DNA from: Brachionus rotundiformis
Lineage: Eukaryota > Rotifera > Eurotatoria > Ploima > Brachionidae
Length of the DNA stretch: 64,000 nucleotides
Direction: 5' to 3'
Assembly (NCBI GenBank): GCA_016802295.1
Contig: JAESIW010000180.1
Span: forward strand, 4,385,975-4,449,974
Below are positions 22,335 to 35,900 of the stretch, in pieces. The first letter of the stretch is position 1. Each line of letters starts with the position of its first letter. The translations under genes and the position numbers were made by a program. The notes beneath the pieces were generated by a model. That model was given only the letters and a program-made list of their open reading frames with translations. It was not told the origin of the DNA and did no database searches.

Positions 22335-24023
22335 TTATAGAATAAGACTGACTAATACGGTCGATGCAAATAGAAGCACCATGTTACCAAGAGTGTGGCT
22401 CGAGCTGCTGAGTATGGTCTGCTTGGTCGGCAATGTGTTGCTTTTATCATTTTTGTTCTCTTTGACTTTGTCCTCAATGACAGGCTCAGGCTTCTCGACC
22501 GGATTAGTCTTTTCTTCTTGCAATGAAGGCGTTGATGTGGACACTTGGACCTCTGGCTTTTCAGCTTCGTGTACAAACTCGACTGCTGCGCTGGTTTTAA
22601 GCGTGGTGGTCGAGGCCTCAGGCGTCACTGTTGGCGTGCTAGGGGCGCTGCACTGGTCCTCTGGCGACGAGTCGCATTCTGACTCGATTTGACTTTTCTC
22701 ATAGTTGCCCTGACAACTGTACGAGCCCATGGGCACCAATTGTCCATCATTCATTAGACACAGACCGTCCAAATTGACAAAAAAACGCGCCTTCTCAAAC
22801 TCACACGAACATCTGTAGTGTTCATGGACAATTTTGTAGATAGATTTTTTGAATAATAGCTTTGGTTTGCGGTTGTCCAAGCCCTTGATTTTTGAATGGT
22901 AACCGCGTGACAAATGCACAAACCAACATGGCTTCACTTGACTTTTTAACTCATCTGAAAATACCAATTCAATAACATTTATGTAACTATTCGATTGATT
23001 GTGAGAACAAAAAGCCTTCTTGCTAAAGTCACTTAGTTTGTTGCCACTTAGGTCAATACTTTTTATAAATTTTTCATTCGATTGTCTGTCAAAAGCATAT
23101 GCTGATATGTTATTAAGCATGCCATTTTGGTCAGATAGATCAAGTCGATCTAAATTGATTAAATTGTAGATAAATTTTTGCGGCAAGAATTTAATGTAAT
23201 TTCTTGCCAAATTGATTGAAACCAATTCGACTAGATGGGAAAAAGCATTCGGGTCTATGTGACTGATTTGATTGCTGTCAAGGGACAAGTACTTGAGATA
23301 CTTTAAATTTGAAAGAGTGTCTGCTTCGATTGATTTGATCCGGTTGTGGTCAAAGTTTAGATCGCTCACACTAGATGGTATATTGGTCAAATCCTCTAAT
23401 TGGTTTTGGTACACAGAAAGTTGTTTCAGTTCGGTCATGTGACTTATTACTGGCATTTCATCCAAATGATTTTCACCCATTTGCAGTGCCGTAAGAGAAT
23501 CTAGACTTTTGAAAGCTTTGCTCAGATCGTCGGGATTCATATATCCCAATCTGTTGTTTTCTATTTTAAGAGAACGAATGGAAAAAGTACCATGGTTGAA
23601 GGCGTTCTCTTCAATTGAGTCTATTTTATTCGAGGACAAATCCAGTGCCACATTTCCGGTCAAGCCGACAAATGAGTTGTTTCCAATGGTTTTTATCTCA
23701 TTTAAATTCAAATCCAAGTATTGGATGTTGAGGCCAGAAAATGCATAGTCCGGTATGGAGCCGATTTTGTTCGATTGTAGGTCGAATACGTAAATTTTGG
23801 CATTTTTAGCTCTGGCAGAGTCTTCTCGCGGCGGAAAAGTTCCAGCATAGCTAGTGTCCTCGAATCTACAAATAATGTCGTAGATGTAGCCTGGCTGTTC
23901 GTTTGACTCCAAAATTTCGTCGGCCATCTGCTCCGACATGCATTCACAGGGCTTGAAAAAACACGAGTCCTCTCGAGCAGCCAGAGCACATGCAAACAAC
24001 AAGTACAAAATTAAAATTTTCAT
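22335..24023 (-). CDS. GPI-anchor-type leucine-rich-repeat protein 3, 562 aa
   Basis: Intronless, ATG at 24023. The signal peptide is MKILILYLLFACALA. A cysteine cap (C-F-F-K-P-C-E-C) precedes about ten LRRs (residues 75-330), for example LQSNKIGSIPDYAFSGL. The paralogue signature is DLSDQN, AFDR, KKAFCS. A cysteine C-cap (YRCSCE, then LDGLCLMNDGQLVPMGSYSC) ends near residue 450. A Thr/Ser/Pro/Glu-rich stalk of about 85 residues follows, then SSSSHTLGNMVLLFASTVLV with a short hydrophobic end and no basic tail. That is a textbook GPI-attachment signal: small residues, spacer, hydrophobic tail. It is the most complete member of the cluster and the least AT-rich of the three. A surface adhesion or recognition role is inferred from architecture. 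Confidence 0.9.
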   Translation of the reverse strand: MKILILYLLFACALAAREDSCFFKPCECMSEQMADEILESNEQPGYIYDIICRFEDTSYAGTFPPREDSARAKNAKIYVFDLQSNKIGSIPDYAFSGLNIQYLDLNLNEIKTIGNNSFVGLTGNVALDLSSNKIDSIEENAFNHGTFSIRSLKIENNRLGYMNPDDLSKAFKSLDSLTALQMGENHLDEMPVISHMTELKQLSVYQNQLEDLTNIPSSVSDLNFDHNRIKSIEADTLSNLKYLKYLSLDSNQISHIDPNAFSHLVELVSINLARNYIKFLPQKFIYNLINLDRLDLSDQNGMLNNISAYAFDRQSNEKFIKSIDLSGNKLSDFSKKAFCSHNQSNSYINVIELVFSDELKSQVKPCWFVHLSRGYHSKIKGLDNRKPKLLFKKSIYKIVHEHYRCSCEFEKARFFVNLDGLCLMNDGQLVPMGSYSCQGNYEKSQIESECDSSPEDQCSAPSTPTVTPEASTTTLKTSAAVEFVHEAEKPEVQVSTSTPSLQEEKTNPVEKPEPVIEDKVKENKNDKSNTLPTKQTILSSSSHTLGNMVLLFASTVLVSLIL

Positions 24024-27000
24024 TATTTGTCTTATAATATTCTTTTTTTTTTATTATATTAAATCTAAATAAAAAATTTAAATTTTAAAATAAGGGAATA
24101 AAAAAAAAGTCATTTTATTATTTATTATGTAATATTTAGTAATGATTTGTAGGCTTATCTATTTAAATGAATAATTTCGGTACCGTATTGACTATGTATA
24201 TCTAAATTGAATATTTAGATAAAATTTTTTTTTTTTAATTTTTATCTAATCATTTTTATGATTATTATAAACAGGGCAGAAATTCAATAAACTTGATAAA
24301 CAAAGATGATGAGTTTAGCTAGCAGTTGGAATCGTGAGCAATCGGCTTGCAGCTAATTACGGCCCGATTATTGAACAACATATGCTCGGACTTAACGATT
24401 TTGTGCTCGGGCCTTTCTTGCTGCATTCAAATAAAACCACTTCAAAATATTAAACATGGAACATATTTAATGGTGTGCTATTGTAGATGGATAGTGCTCG
24501 GGATTGAGCGCTTCATCTTCTTGATTTGTATAGACCTGACCATCTAATTGTTGCAAATTTATGATCACAACTTGCTTTTGATTATGGAAGAAGTTTCTAT
24601 TAGAGAGAAAAGAAAAAAAAACTTTAACTTAGCATGAACTTTGTCTCAAGAACGATGACGAGGAACTCTGGTCAGTCTAAGTGGTCATTTGCATTTATTA
24701 ATTAATTTAAACTAGTATTTAAATTAGGGCTAGAAGAGAGATAGATAAAGAAAGACTCTAATAGGCTTTTGTTTACGTAATTTTATATTGATTTAAATTT
24801 CAAATCAAATCATGAAGATTGTGATGATTTTTTATGTAAATTTTCCGCTTGTCAATGCCCATGCATGCAAATAATCACTGATGAAAAAGTGCTTCCTTCC
24901 GCTATTAGTGCTCGATTTAGATTGGCTTTAATGACACAACAATGTGGACCATTATTGTTTTAGATGTTTAATCCTAAGAATGAGAGAATTGCTTTTAAAA
25001 TATTCTCTTCATTAAAAACCTATTCGGAATATATTAGAGTTGGCGGGCCTCGAGCGATTAATTTAAAATTTTAAAATAGTGGAAGAATTGGACAAAAATA
25101 AATTGGGTCAAAAGCGATTAAAAATCCTAAGAAAAAGATCTAATCTTTTTGTTTAATTGTTCTTAATTTTTATGGTGTTATTGTTGATATTGTCAGATTT
25201 TAAATAAAATTTAAAAAAAAAAATTTTTTTTTTCCCTATATTTTCCTTATATTATGCAAACATTAAATGATAAAACGCTTGCACATTCGGATATATAGAC
25301 TTGACTGAGGCGGCTGACCACTACTGGCTCATAGCAATTATTTTCATTTCGACTAGCTTACATTTAGTTAATATCAAATAAATATTGTTATTTCTAGCTT
25401 CGTCTAGGTTCTTGTTTGTTGTTTGGTTGTTATTTTAGTTGTTTTGATTACAATTATTTTCTTAATTACCATTCAATCCGCGTGTACTCTCCAGAACGGA
25501 CCAGCAGCTAGTCCGGACCGAAATTCAATTTTCTCCTCTTAGCAGACTTAGAATTGTCCATTGCATAAACAATTTGGAATATAAATAAAATTAATATATA
25601 CTAGGCCAGGATAGAAAATTGATCTAAAATCAATTATAAACAACGCCTTATCTACGAGCCTAAAAGAAACCTATTCCTATTTCTCAAATAGTTATTTTAG
25701 CAGCCCTTAACAAAATTTTGATATCAGTTGATACTTTAAAAGGTGATGGATGATGTTTGATGGGCCGAGGCTAATATTCATTTAGCCTAGATTATTTATA
25801 TTGCATTTCCTTGAGAAAAAAAAAGGATAGATTGGTGCGTGACTGATAAGTTGGTCCAGTATTTGAATTTATATTTAGATAAATCATTTTGACATATGAG
25901 CGGTTCTGAAATCTTATCAGAGCCATCTAAACGGATATAAATTCAAATAGAAAAGACATGAATCAAAATTGTTTAGATTAGAAATCTCGATTAAATTAAA
26001 TCTAAATGATTTATTTATAAATTTATTCTCTCTCAGACAGAAAATATGACTGCGATTTTTCCTAATGGTCACAGGTTAATAAGAACGGCAAAGAGCCAAG
26101 AATTAAATTCTATATTGTCAAGAATTAATATTTTCTAAATTGCACTTGCTTTAATCATTTCTTGAAAAAATATTCTATATACCCCCGGCTATTCGAAAAA
26201 TGCCCTTTCGGCTCTTTGTTCAACCAATTTGTTCTTTTCACAAAATAATTCATGGGGGAGTAGGCTTTTTTGTTGCTTTTTCATTCTGCAACCCATTGCC
26301 ATGAACCGGTCATTTAAAAAGCCCTAAATTAAATTTACGTAAGTGATTCTTAATTTTTTGGCATTTTTGAACCAAGTTTATAGCCAGTTTTGAAATGAAT
26401 AATAAATTTTAGGAAACAAAAAACAAAAAAAAATTAATTGAATTTTTTAGAACTTGATTACACTCAATTGCATGGCTTAGCGCATATAAAATCCTTTCAT
26501 AATCTTGTTTATGATAAGGGAGAAAAAGCGCGCGACCAACAACAACAACCAAGTTACATAAATAAAGCTAATTTAAATTATATTACACTTATCTAGTATA
26601 AATTTTCAAAATATTTAAACTATTCGAAGCACAAGAATTAAAATATTTTATTGAGTTGTATAATTTGGAGTTTATAAAGTTTTTTTTTAATCTAAATGTG
26701 GCTCAGCAATAACCGACTCGATTGCTTAAGCACAAATGCTTAAGATCATAAAATTTTGATTGTTGATATTTGGCTCTCAATTATAAATACTTCTAAACCA
26801 TATACTCTAATTGCTTTCTTAGACTATTATTTTAATAGCCAATTAGCCATTCTCTTTCAAGCTACTACATCACTACAATTTAATAAAAATTTAAACCGGA
26901 ATTAATCCTAAATGATTAGATAAAATATATATAATACTTTTTTTAATAATAAACCAACTTTTAAGAATAAATTTCTAACTATCTCATTAAAAAATTATCA

Positions 27001-27024
27001 TTGATGAACGAATCCATGCTCTCG
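24024..27024. other. Gene-poor AT-rich region, upstream of LRR gene 3
   Basis: No gene is supported. Two patches are less A/T-rich than the rest: 24300-24560 (with several GCTCGG words) and 25280-25530 (with a small hairpin, CGGAC-loop-GTCCG, near 25497-25516). Either might be regulatory DNA of LRR gene 3, but I see no defined element. Confidence 0.45.
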
Positions 27025-27975
27025 AATGTCAAGTAAATATCTAAATTACCATCAACTACTTAAAATTTGCCACTTCAATACACAGCCAATATGAAAAAAA
27101 GCTGCTAAGATATCTTTACCATGCTTTGCCATTTGAAATTGAATTAAAATTTTCAAACAAAATTTTAAATCTATTAATCATAAAAGAATTCTAAATTTCT
27201 GATAAATGATTTCGATGATTTATTTATTTATTAAATATATTTTCTAGCCAAAAAAGTTAAGGATAACTCGAGGCTATCTTTTACTGTCCATAGTTATCAA
27301 GATTACCATCAACTAGATAAAATTTCTAACATCAGACTCTACTTCAATATGCTGTTAATTTGATTATTAAAGAATGTAGCTAAGATGTCTTTCTTTGGAT
27401 AAAATGATCATGCTTATCAAAGAAACTAAATCAAAATTTTTATTTTTATTAAAATCTTTGAATAAAACTTTAAACTTATAATCTAAAAAAATCTATATTT
27501 TTGAAAAATGAATGCCGGTTAATTATTAATGAAATTTTCTATTTTTTTAAATATCGAAACTTTTTAAATAGAAACTTATGCAGATTAGGGGTTATTATGG
27601 AACCCCTGGCTATGTTTTATGACCTTAGTTATTAAGACTACCATCAACTACATAAAATTTCTAACACCGGACTCTACTTCAATATGCTGTTAATTTGATT
27701 GTTAAAGAATAATGCCAAATATCTTTAGTATTGATGGTTTTACCATGCTTATCAGAGAAACTAAATCAAACATTTTAGTTTTCTCAATATTAAAATTTTA
27801 AAGATAAAATTTTATTTTTTATAGAAAATTTTTAAATAAAATTTAAAATTTATTAATCTAAAAAAATCTAAACTTTTGATGAAGGATGCCGGAGAATTAT
27901 TAATGAAATTTTCTATTTTAAAATATCGAAACTTTGTAAATAGAAGCCCTTGCGGATTAGGGTTATTAAATTTAG
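27025..27975. repeat. Degenerate tandem repeat, three copies of a ~250-335-bp unit
   Basis: Three successive blocks share anchor words in the same order: ACCATCAACTA at about 27048, 27305 and 27640; CACTTCAATA or CTACTTCAATATGCTGTTAA; AAGATRTCTTT or AATATCTTT; GCTTATCARAGAAACTAAAT; AATGCCGG or GATGCCGG; TTATTAATGAAATTTTCTAT; and AATATCGAAACTTTNTAAAT. Copies 2 and 3 are close to each other; copy 1 is shorter and more diverged. No ORF runs through the units. This could be a minor satellite, a duplicated regulatory element or a decayed transposon array. Confidence 0.75.
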
Positions 27976-29712
27976 CTTCAACATGAAAGGTGTCTCTTAA
28001 GAACATTGGCTATCGGCCGAGAAAATTTCGATTGAAATTAATCGAAATGAAATAAAGTACATTTTACATGCAAGATATTGTCGCGCAAATAAACACCGAT
28101 TATTTCTGGTTCTCATATATATTTTTGGTCTACAAAAAATATCGACAAGTAATTAAATAATTACGAAACTATCATGAAACAAAAAAACGACTAGTGCAAA
28201 AATAAAAATTAAAATATTGATTTTTTTTCTAGGAGTTTTAAATTAAATTCTCAATTAAAAATGTCACTCTAGATCTGCCAATGGTTTATGTAGCGTTTCG
28301 CTAGCCATTTTACTTGACAATTCTAAATGTGGCTGTAAACTTCTTTTCGCTTCATTAAAAAAAAAAAAACTCTTTTCAACACAAAAATAAAATATATTTA
28401 ATCTTGTTATTTTTTTTTTGAAAAATAGACTTGAAATCAAAAACCCAAGCTAATTATTGATTGAAATCAATTTTAACTAGGTTCATTAATTTCAATCGAT
28501 CTGTGAGGCCTATGAGTTCATAAGAATAGCGTTTAAACAGTCTAAAGATCTGGCCTGTTGTAAACCTTTACTAAACCAAGCGAGACATATCGCACTGTTT
28601 CCAAACAAACTCAAATTTTTGTTCCTTTATACATAAATAATATCGAATTATTGAGATTTTTTTACTCATAGTCGGTTTACTATCCAAATACGGCCATTTA
28701 TTATTGCCACTATTTGTTCAGATGTACTTATTTACTTTTTTAACTAAACCACAATTCAGATTAAAAATACTTGGAATTTTTCCATAAATTTCTCAATACC
28801 AGACTTTAATTTATTATTTATTTTGTTGGAAAATTTTTGCAATAATAATAAAACGATAAATTATTATTTTAAATTGTCATTATTTTTACAATTTGAGAAT
28901 TAATTAAAAGCTAAAAACAAAAGATTTGATTTAATCATGCCTGATTTTGGATTTTCGAGCCAATTTAATGAAATTATTAGGAAGTAGTTCTGACTCGTTT
29001 TGTCGCTTTTGGACATATTCCTCATACAATCAATAGGAATATTTTATTTGAATAAAAAAGGATACTTAAGGAGATATAATAGTTGGTCTGAGAGTGAGTG
29101 GATGTTGGACAATTATCGGAAAATTAACTCCTAGAGAAGGAAATAAATAATTGCTCCAAAAACATTTATGTAGACTAAGTACTTGAGCTAAATCTTGATA
29201 AAGAGTGAATTAGGCACGAAAATACTCTAAATAAACAAGTTAAATTTTACATTAGATCGAGGTAAATACTGAACTTGTTTAATAATTCTTAATTACATTT
29301 TGATAATTACAATTTAAATATTCTTATTCTTTTTTTATTTGGATTTCTTCAACAAAATCGTTTTATCTGGATTATTACTTTCCGTCTGAGAATCAATTCA
29401 ATTTTAATTATTCTGTTTGCTTATCTGAATCATTATCAAAATCGTGTTTATTCTGCTGGTCTACGTTTTTTTTCTTTTTTTTTTTTTTGTATATTTTTTC
29501 TTTATATTTTTCTTTATTTGTATTGTCCTCAATATACACTGCTGCCATTCACATATTTTCAGCTTTAATTCAAATAAAGCCATTTCGCTTCCTTACACTT
29601 ACAATTTCATTAATTATGTGCAATCGATTGATGATTTTTTTTCTATATATAATTTTTTGATTGATTTATTAAACTAAAAAAATCTAAAACTAAAAATAAT
29701 CTTTTATTTAAT
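27976..29712. other. Gene-poor AT-rich region
   Basis: No feature is supported. A T-rich ORF at 29444-29677 (+) is low-complexity phenylalanine/isoleucine text and is not credible. Confidence 0.5.
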
Positions 29713-29916
29713 TTAGTCAATAATGTCAAAGTGGCGAATGTAGGGGGAAATAGACGCTGGACAGTAATACCACTGTCCACTGTCGCTCATGCGGTGTTTG
29801 CCAAACAAATTCAGTTGGCCCATTGAATAACTTGAGCTTATCAAAATTTCAATTGTAATTCCACTTGAAAACATTATGTCTACAATAGTTGTTATTTGAT
29901 CTCTTATCAAATACAA
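29713..29916 (-). CDS. Orphan exon-like ORF, up to 67 aa
   Basis: Minus-strand frame with unusually varied residues for this region: SSSYSMGQLNLFGKHRMSDS, then GQWYYCPASISPYIRHFDII and a stop at 29715-29713. A possible polyadenylation signal (AATAAA, minus strand) lies at about 29708-29703. The frame has possible acceptor AGs upstream, so it could be a terminal exon of an unseen gene. No ATG-initiated signal peptide and no known domain are visible. The window gives no partner exon. Confidence 0.3.
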   Translation of the reverse strand: MYLIRDQITTIVDIMFSSGITIEILISSSYSMGQLNLFGKHRMSDSGQWYYCPASISPYIRHFDIID

Positions 29917-32900
29917 CTAACTAAATCAACTTAACTAAAAAACAAAACTTTATTTGCTCAAGATTTAGAGTCTTTTCCAAATAATTGCTTAAACTATTAT
30001 TTTGGCTCTATTTGGATCGTTTGCCGAGGTTAATCATTACTCAGCACAATTACATGTCATCTAGCATACTAACACTTTTTTTTAATTTTTATTCTTTATA
30101 AATATATAATATAAATATTTTTTACACTTAACTAAACTAGTTTTTGGGCAATTATTTGCACTACTTCGGTCGAAATTTAATATCTAAATATAAACTTCCT
30201 CTAAATAAGTCTAGAAAATTCCTAAATAGTTACAAAGTCATAACATTATAGAACAAATTTAAATATTTAAATTAATAAAAAAAAATAAATATATATATAT
30301 ATAAATTTTTTTTGTGGTTATAGTATCCAAGTAACTGAATAGCTGGCGAGTATTTACGAAGACGTCTAACTTTGTTTAAAAATTTCTATGGCTTAGATTT
30401 ATTAAAAAAAGAGAGAAAAATAAAGATCAAAAATCGATTCATCACTAGCACATGGCACGTCCCAATCAGTTTGTTCAAACTATCGGCCTTAGTGACATTC
30501 GTCAGATTTTAATTAAATTTCACCACTGCACATGTCCAGCAACTACATAAGGTATTTGCCGGAATTAAACATTCCTTTAAGAAAATAATTTCTTATCACA
30601 GTATTGATTTTTCGGCGCCTCAATTGTCACTTATTGCCGAAAGATCGAAACTTAATTAATTTTAAATTTATTCAATTGACCCTCTTGAAGAACTTAGTCG
30701 GGGGCCCGGGGGCCATTTTCTAAAGGTATTGTCAAGATTTGTTCCTTGATTAATAAAAGTATCTTGACTAATCTCGACAAAATGGGTCATTTACTTAAAT
30801 TCCAAGCCACTTAACAATCTAGCCAGGCCTCTCGAATAGAAGAAAAACAATTTAAATCACTTTTGTTATCTAGCAGCAGCAAAATGAATGCCATCTTGAT
30901 AACAAAAGTTTAAATAAATATTTATAAAGCGTAAGCTGTGCGCCTCATTGAAACACGATGACAAAAATTAATCATCTAAACAGGCGAGAGGCCAGGCTGG
31001 CTGTCCGCCCAAGATAAGATACTTAGTAGAAATGTTCCTCTAGAATAATTGGACTTTAAATGTGCTATTTTAGGTACAAAGGCTTATATAAACTCTAGAA
31101 TGCCAATTGACATTGATTTATTATAGGCATTAGCAAAAAAAAAGCCTATTTGCATAAAATACCAATATTTTATCCAAACAAAATAATTCAATTGTTGATT
31201 CAGTTGCAACTTGACTGAGTCCAAAACGCTCTAAAACAAAATATAAATAAAAAGATAATCTTAGAAAATTTGATTTATATTTTAAATTCGGTCAATTTAT
31301 TTAAAAAATAGGATAAATATTTGGACTAAGAAAAAAAATTGTTTACGGATTCAAACGATCGACAATCTATCCACGATCCTAATCTAATCTAAGAGAGTAT
31401 AATACTTAATGATAGACAAGGCTTAGTAAAAGCCGCGAAAGCGGGTGCTGTCGAGTGCACTAATGTGAAAGTTAAGGCGCCCTTAAAACAGTCTTGGTCA
31501 CGTGCTGCTCACAGTGCACAAAGTGAAACTCTTCTCTGGTTTTGCCATATCAAGAAAATTTGATTTTTGTATATAATTTTTATTCAATAAATATTATATT
31601 CAAAAATTAGAAAAACATAACTCTTTAACACCAGAAAGGCCGAGGAGTTTTTAAAGCCCTTTTTTTAAAAAATATATACTTGAATATTTTCTCAAAGAAA
31701 TAAAGTTATCAGAAGCTTAAAATCAACTCATAATACTTGAATTTTTTAATCGTATTTTAAATAAATTTTTTCTATTTCTTTTGATATTTTAATTTGGAAT
31801 TTTTGTAATTGAGGACCTACCCTTTAAAACAAGTATGCTTTGACCAACAGTTGAGAACATTTTACCACTGGCTTAATGTTTAGTTAGGTTAAGCTTAAAT
31901 TAAAAGAGTAAGATACAAGTCAAATGGCAAAATAAAATCATGTCTGGTTACAACAAAGCTCATCTATTGAATAGACTTAATAAAAAATTTCCCAATATTT
32001 TTTAAAATTTAAACCAAAAATAATAAATCTTAATAAAAAAAAAGAAAAAAAAAACAAATAGCCTTTTCAGCTTCATTAGTATTTCTCTAGCATCAAAAAA
32101 CGATTTATTATCAAACTATTACAATTATTGCTCTTTCGATTTTGAATCTGAGAGAACAAATATTTCATAATAAACTCTGGGCCATGATTTACTGATGATT
32201 CCCGAGTCGATAAATCACCTAAACGATGATTAGTTTTTTTCTAACATATATCAATTGGAGATTAGAAAACAAACCAAAAGAAAAACATTAAGCTCAGTCC
32301 AAGTTTGTGTAGTCTAATTAGAGCCAAAGCTAGGCCCGATTAAGCTAGTCCTCTAGCCCACCCTCCTATCCTATTAGATAAATTCACTACAGATACATAT
32401 AAATTTATTTCATTTCAATTTATCAAGAAAATATAATAACACACAATAAGATTGATTAATGATTTAAAGATAAATGGGCTGATAAATTTGAAATAAGTTA
32501 GTGGGTCTGTGGGGACCTGGTCTCATTTGAACAAGACTGTTTTTTTAATTTTGAAATATTTCAATCCAATTACTAGAGGGTAATTAGAGCTGATTGAAAT
32601 GGATTAGAAGTTTGCTAATACAAATCGTTTGGCTTCTTTGTAACTAGATTAAGCGGGTATTTTGTAGTAAATTTAGAAACATTTTTTTTTTCTTAGTCGT
32701 CCACCTGTGTAGCCTGCCAACATGCCACAAGATTAAAATATTAAATATTCTTGATAGTTTTTAGCCCATTCGAGGATTAACCTAGATATATCACTTTATT
32801 TTGTAAAATTGAGCCCCATCGATTGTGTGACTCTTAACACAATCGAGTAAATTAACCCCTCAATATTCTAATAGAAAAACTAGCTCTTTATTTTGGACAT

Positions 32901-35900
32901 GGGTGCAGAAAAATTAATTATTATATTATTTTTCTCTTAATTAAATTACTTATCAGAATTTGAATTTTGGCTTTCTTTTAATTAATATTAGTTTACATAA
33001 CTGTCAAATAAGTCTTCTAAAATTTAAAGTATTTGACACTTTTAATTAGTCTTTATGAACACAAAAAAGATATTATTTTACATTTTTAGATGTTCATTGA
33101 AGAAAAAACTAAACCGAATTGACTTTTTTGCTTAGTTAATCATATCAAAGATTAAAATTTGAATCAAACTACTTACAAATTTTAAATTTCATTATAAAAT
33201 TTTACATTTACCACTCCAAATAGAACATTAAATTTTACTATCATCAATTTTTCTAGTATTTCCAAGACAGATAAGACTCGAGTTGATTATTAAACTGATT
33301 GAGTAAAAACTACCTACGTGCATGCTTATAATTAAAGAATTTTATTCAAATTCAATTATAAAAAAAAAATTTATTTTTATGACTATTTTGATTTTTAAAA
33401 TTATTTAAATAATTTTATAAATAAAAAAATTAATCACTCTTTCATTATCTTAGCACATGTATCAACTTTAAATTGAATTTATAATTTTTGGAATTATTTT
33501 TTATTATTTTGGAAAAAAAAGATCTATTCTCAAATAATCTTGTATAATTTTTTTATTTTGTTATTGCCGTTGTTGAATAAAAATTAATTTTTGATCACGA
33601 AAAAAACTTTAAAAGCCCTTGAGACTCTTGCTGGTAATCGATTTTGTGTCCGGGTAAGAAACGAAATATACAAAATTCTAATTAGCTTTAGAAAAAATAA
33701 TGACACTTTCAAGTTTTATCAATTTAACTTAGAGGCTAATTTTGGCCAATTTAGATAGCTCACGAAAGCTCTGACGAGATACACTTAGAAACAATACGCT
33801 TCGGTATCTTGTGTAACTAGAAATATAATTTCTTAGATAAGAAAAAATTTCAAATATTTGGCTTAAGAAAACAGTTTAATTTTAATATCCTTAATATACT
33901 AAATAAAAAACCACTTAATTATTTTAAAAAAGATACTAAGCTGTTGATGGAGAAAACGTCAAAATTCGCCTAATACAAAAAAGACTTATCTTTTTTGCTT
34001 GAAAAATTTTAAAAGATAAGATACACTTTGGCTCAAGAGTTTGGTCTACGCTACCAAAAATAAAACTAATTGTAAACAAGATTTGAAAATTTTATTTCAA
34101 AAACTAAATATAATTAAAAATGTTGATTCTTAATTAAACATTTTTTGATGGTGCAATGACGGATATGAGCTTAAATTTCGTGATTAATACAAATTTAAAA
34201 TTCATAAATATTGTGCAATAGCTAATCTTTTCGTTTCAAATAAATTTAACTATGATTAAATTTATCGATTTTTCAATTTGTTGGTATATACAAATTTTAT
34301 AATTTATGCTATATGGGCTTAATGACTAAGTAGTGACGTAAAATTAAACAACATCAGGAAGTTTAATGATAACGAAACAATTTTTTTCTTTTTAGATTAA
34401 TTTACTAGCCGGGTCCTACTTTTTTTTTTAAATAATATTTGTTTCTTCAAAAACAGATTGGAAAATGAAATTCCTAATCAAATCTTAATCATTATTTATA
34501 TTTACAATTGATTGATTTAATTAAACAGATATTAGTAAGATATAGAACAAAATTATCGATATTTTTGTTTAATAAATAGTTTTCATTTTGTATTGATACT
34601 CAGATCAAAGTTATCTGTTCGGTTCTATTGTGCTAGCAAACTAGCTGGCAACAATTTTTTTAAAATAAATCAAAAATTGATTTTTGTTACAATTAAATAT
34701 TCTTTAAATTTAAATAAAAAAAATTGTAAGATACTTTTTCTCATAGAAATTGGCTTTGTAACAAGGACTTCATATTTTAAACTATTCAAAATCATCAAAA
34801 ATAACCTCAAACAACTAAAATAGTGTTGGTTATTTTCATTCTAAGTTGTTATTTTTTTTTCAAATAATAAAACAGAAAAATAAATAAAGATTAAAAATAA
34901 TAAAATTAATTCTTTTTCTTAAATACATAAAGTAAATAACTAATTTATCTAAAATTTTATTTTCAAAATAAAATTCAAAAAGCTGATAATCGACTGCATA
35001 TGTTATAAAGTCTATTAATCATTTTAAAATTTAAGTGGAAATGATATAGGCTATAAAGGCGGTGTATTAAATGAGCATGCGAATCAAAAAAGTTTTGGGA
35101 CTAAGTATCAAAAAATAAAGACTAAATTTGCATTTGGGCATCAGGTTTCGAATTTTAAATTCAATTAACAGCATTTAACTTAAAGTATATTAAAATGAAT
35201 AAATAAAAAGGAACAAAGGTAATCGAAGAACGCTTCGTACACAAAGTAAAGTTATTAAAGTTTATAAAAGCACGCTTTCAAATTTAATTTAATAAAAATA
35301 AAATAAAATAACTCCAATCCAGGTTCACAAAGCTATATTTTGTTACTTTGTAGTTAATGACTAAATTATAGCTCGTTCTTTCTCTCGTCTTCTCTAAAAA
35401 ACTAGTTCAAATCTAAGGTAATCTTGTGCAATTTTGAAAATTATAAAAAAAAAATAATTAAAGATAATATTTGATCTTTGTTGAAAATAAAATATTTATC
35501 TTTCGATATTGGCTTAAAGGGGTTCCTAAAAAAGGCTTTTATTTGTGTCCAATAATTCGGTCACTGTTACAACCAAGATAAAGACTAAGCATTGTTGAAC
35601 TAGATCTACAAACTCTGGGCGTTTTATTGATTCGTCTTAATTACTTGACCACAAAGACCCAACAAACAATTAATCAAAATAAACTCTGATCGGGCAGTAA
35701 ATAGTTTAATTCTTCTTCTTTTTTTTGATGAATTTAGCAGAAATCGGATATTAGCCCATTCTAATTCCATTTTTTTTAAATATGTTCCAAACAATCTAAA
35801 TTTTATCTACTATTGAGTCTAATCCTTAGTTTAACCCTATTAGATAACTCTGATTTAATTGATTACTTATTTTTGTTTAGCAACTGTTCATAGTTTGAAC

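Noticed and set aside
29444..29677. 77-codon + strand ORF
   Set aside because: Poly-Phe/Ile low-complexity text produced by T-rich DNA.
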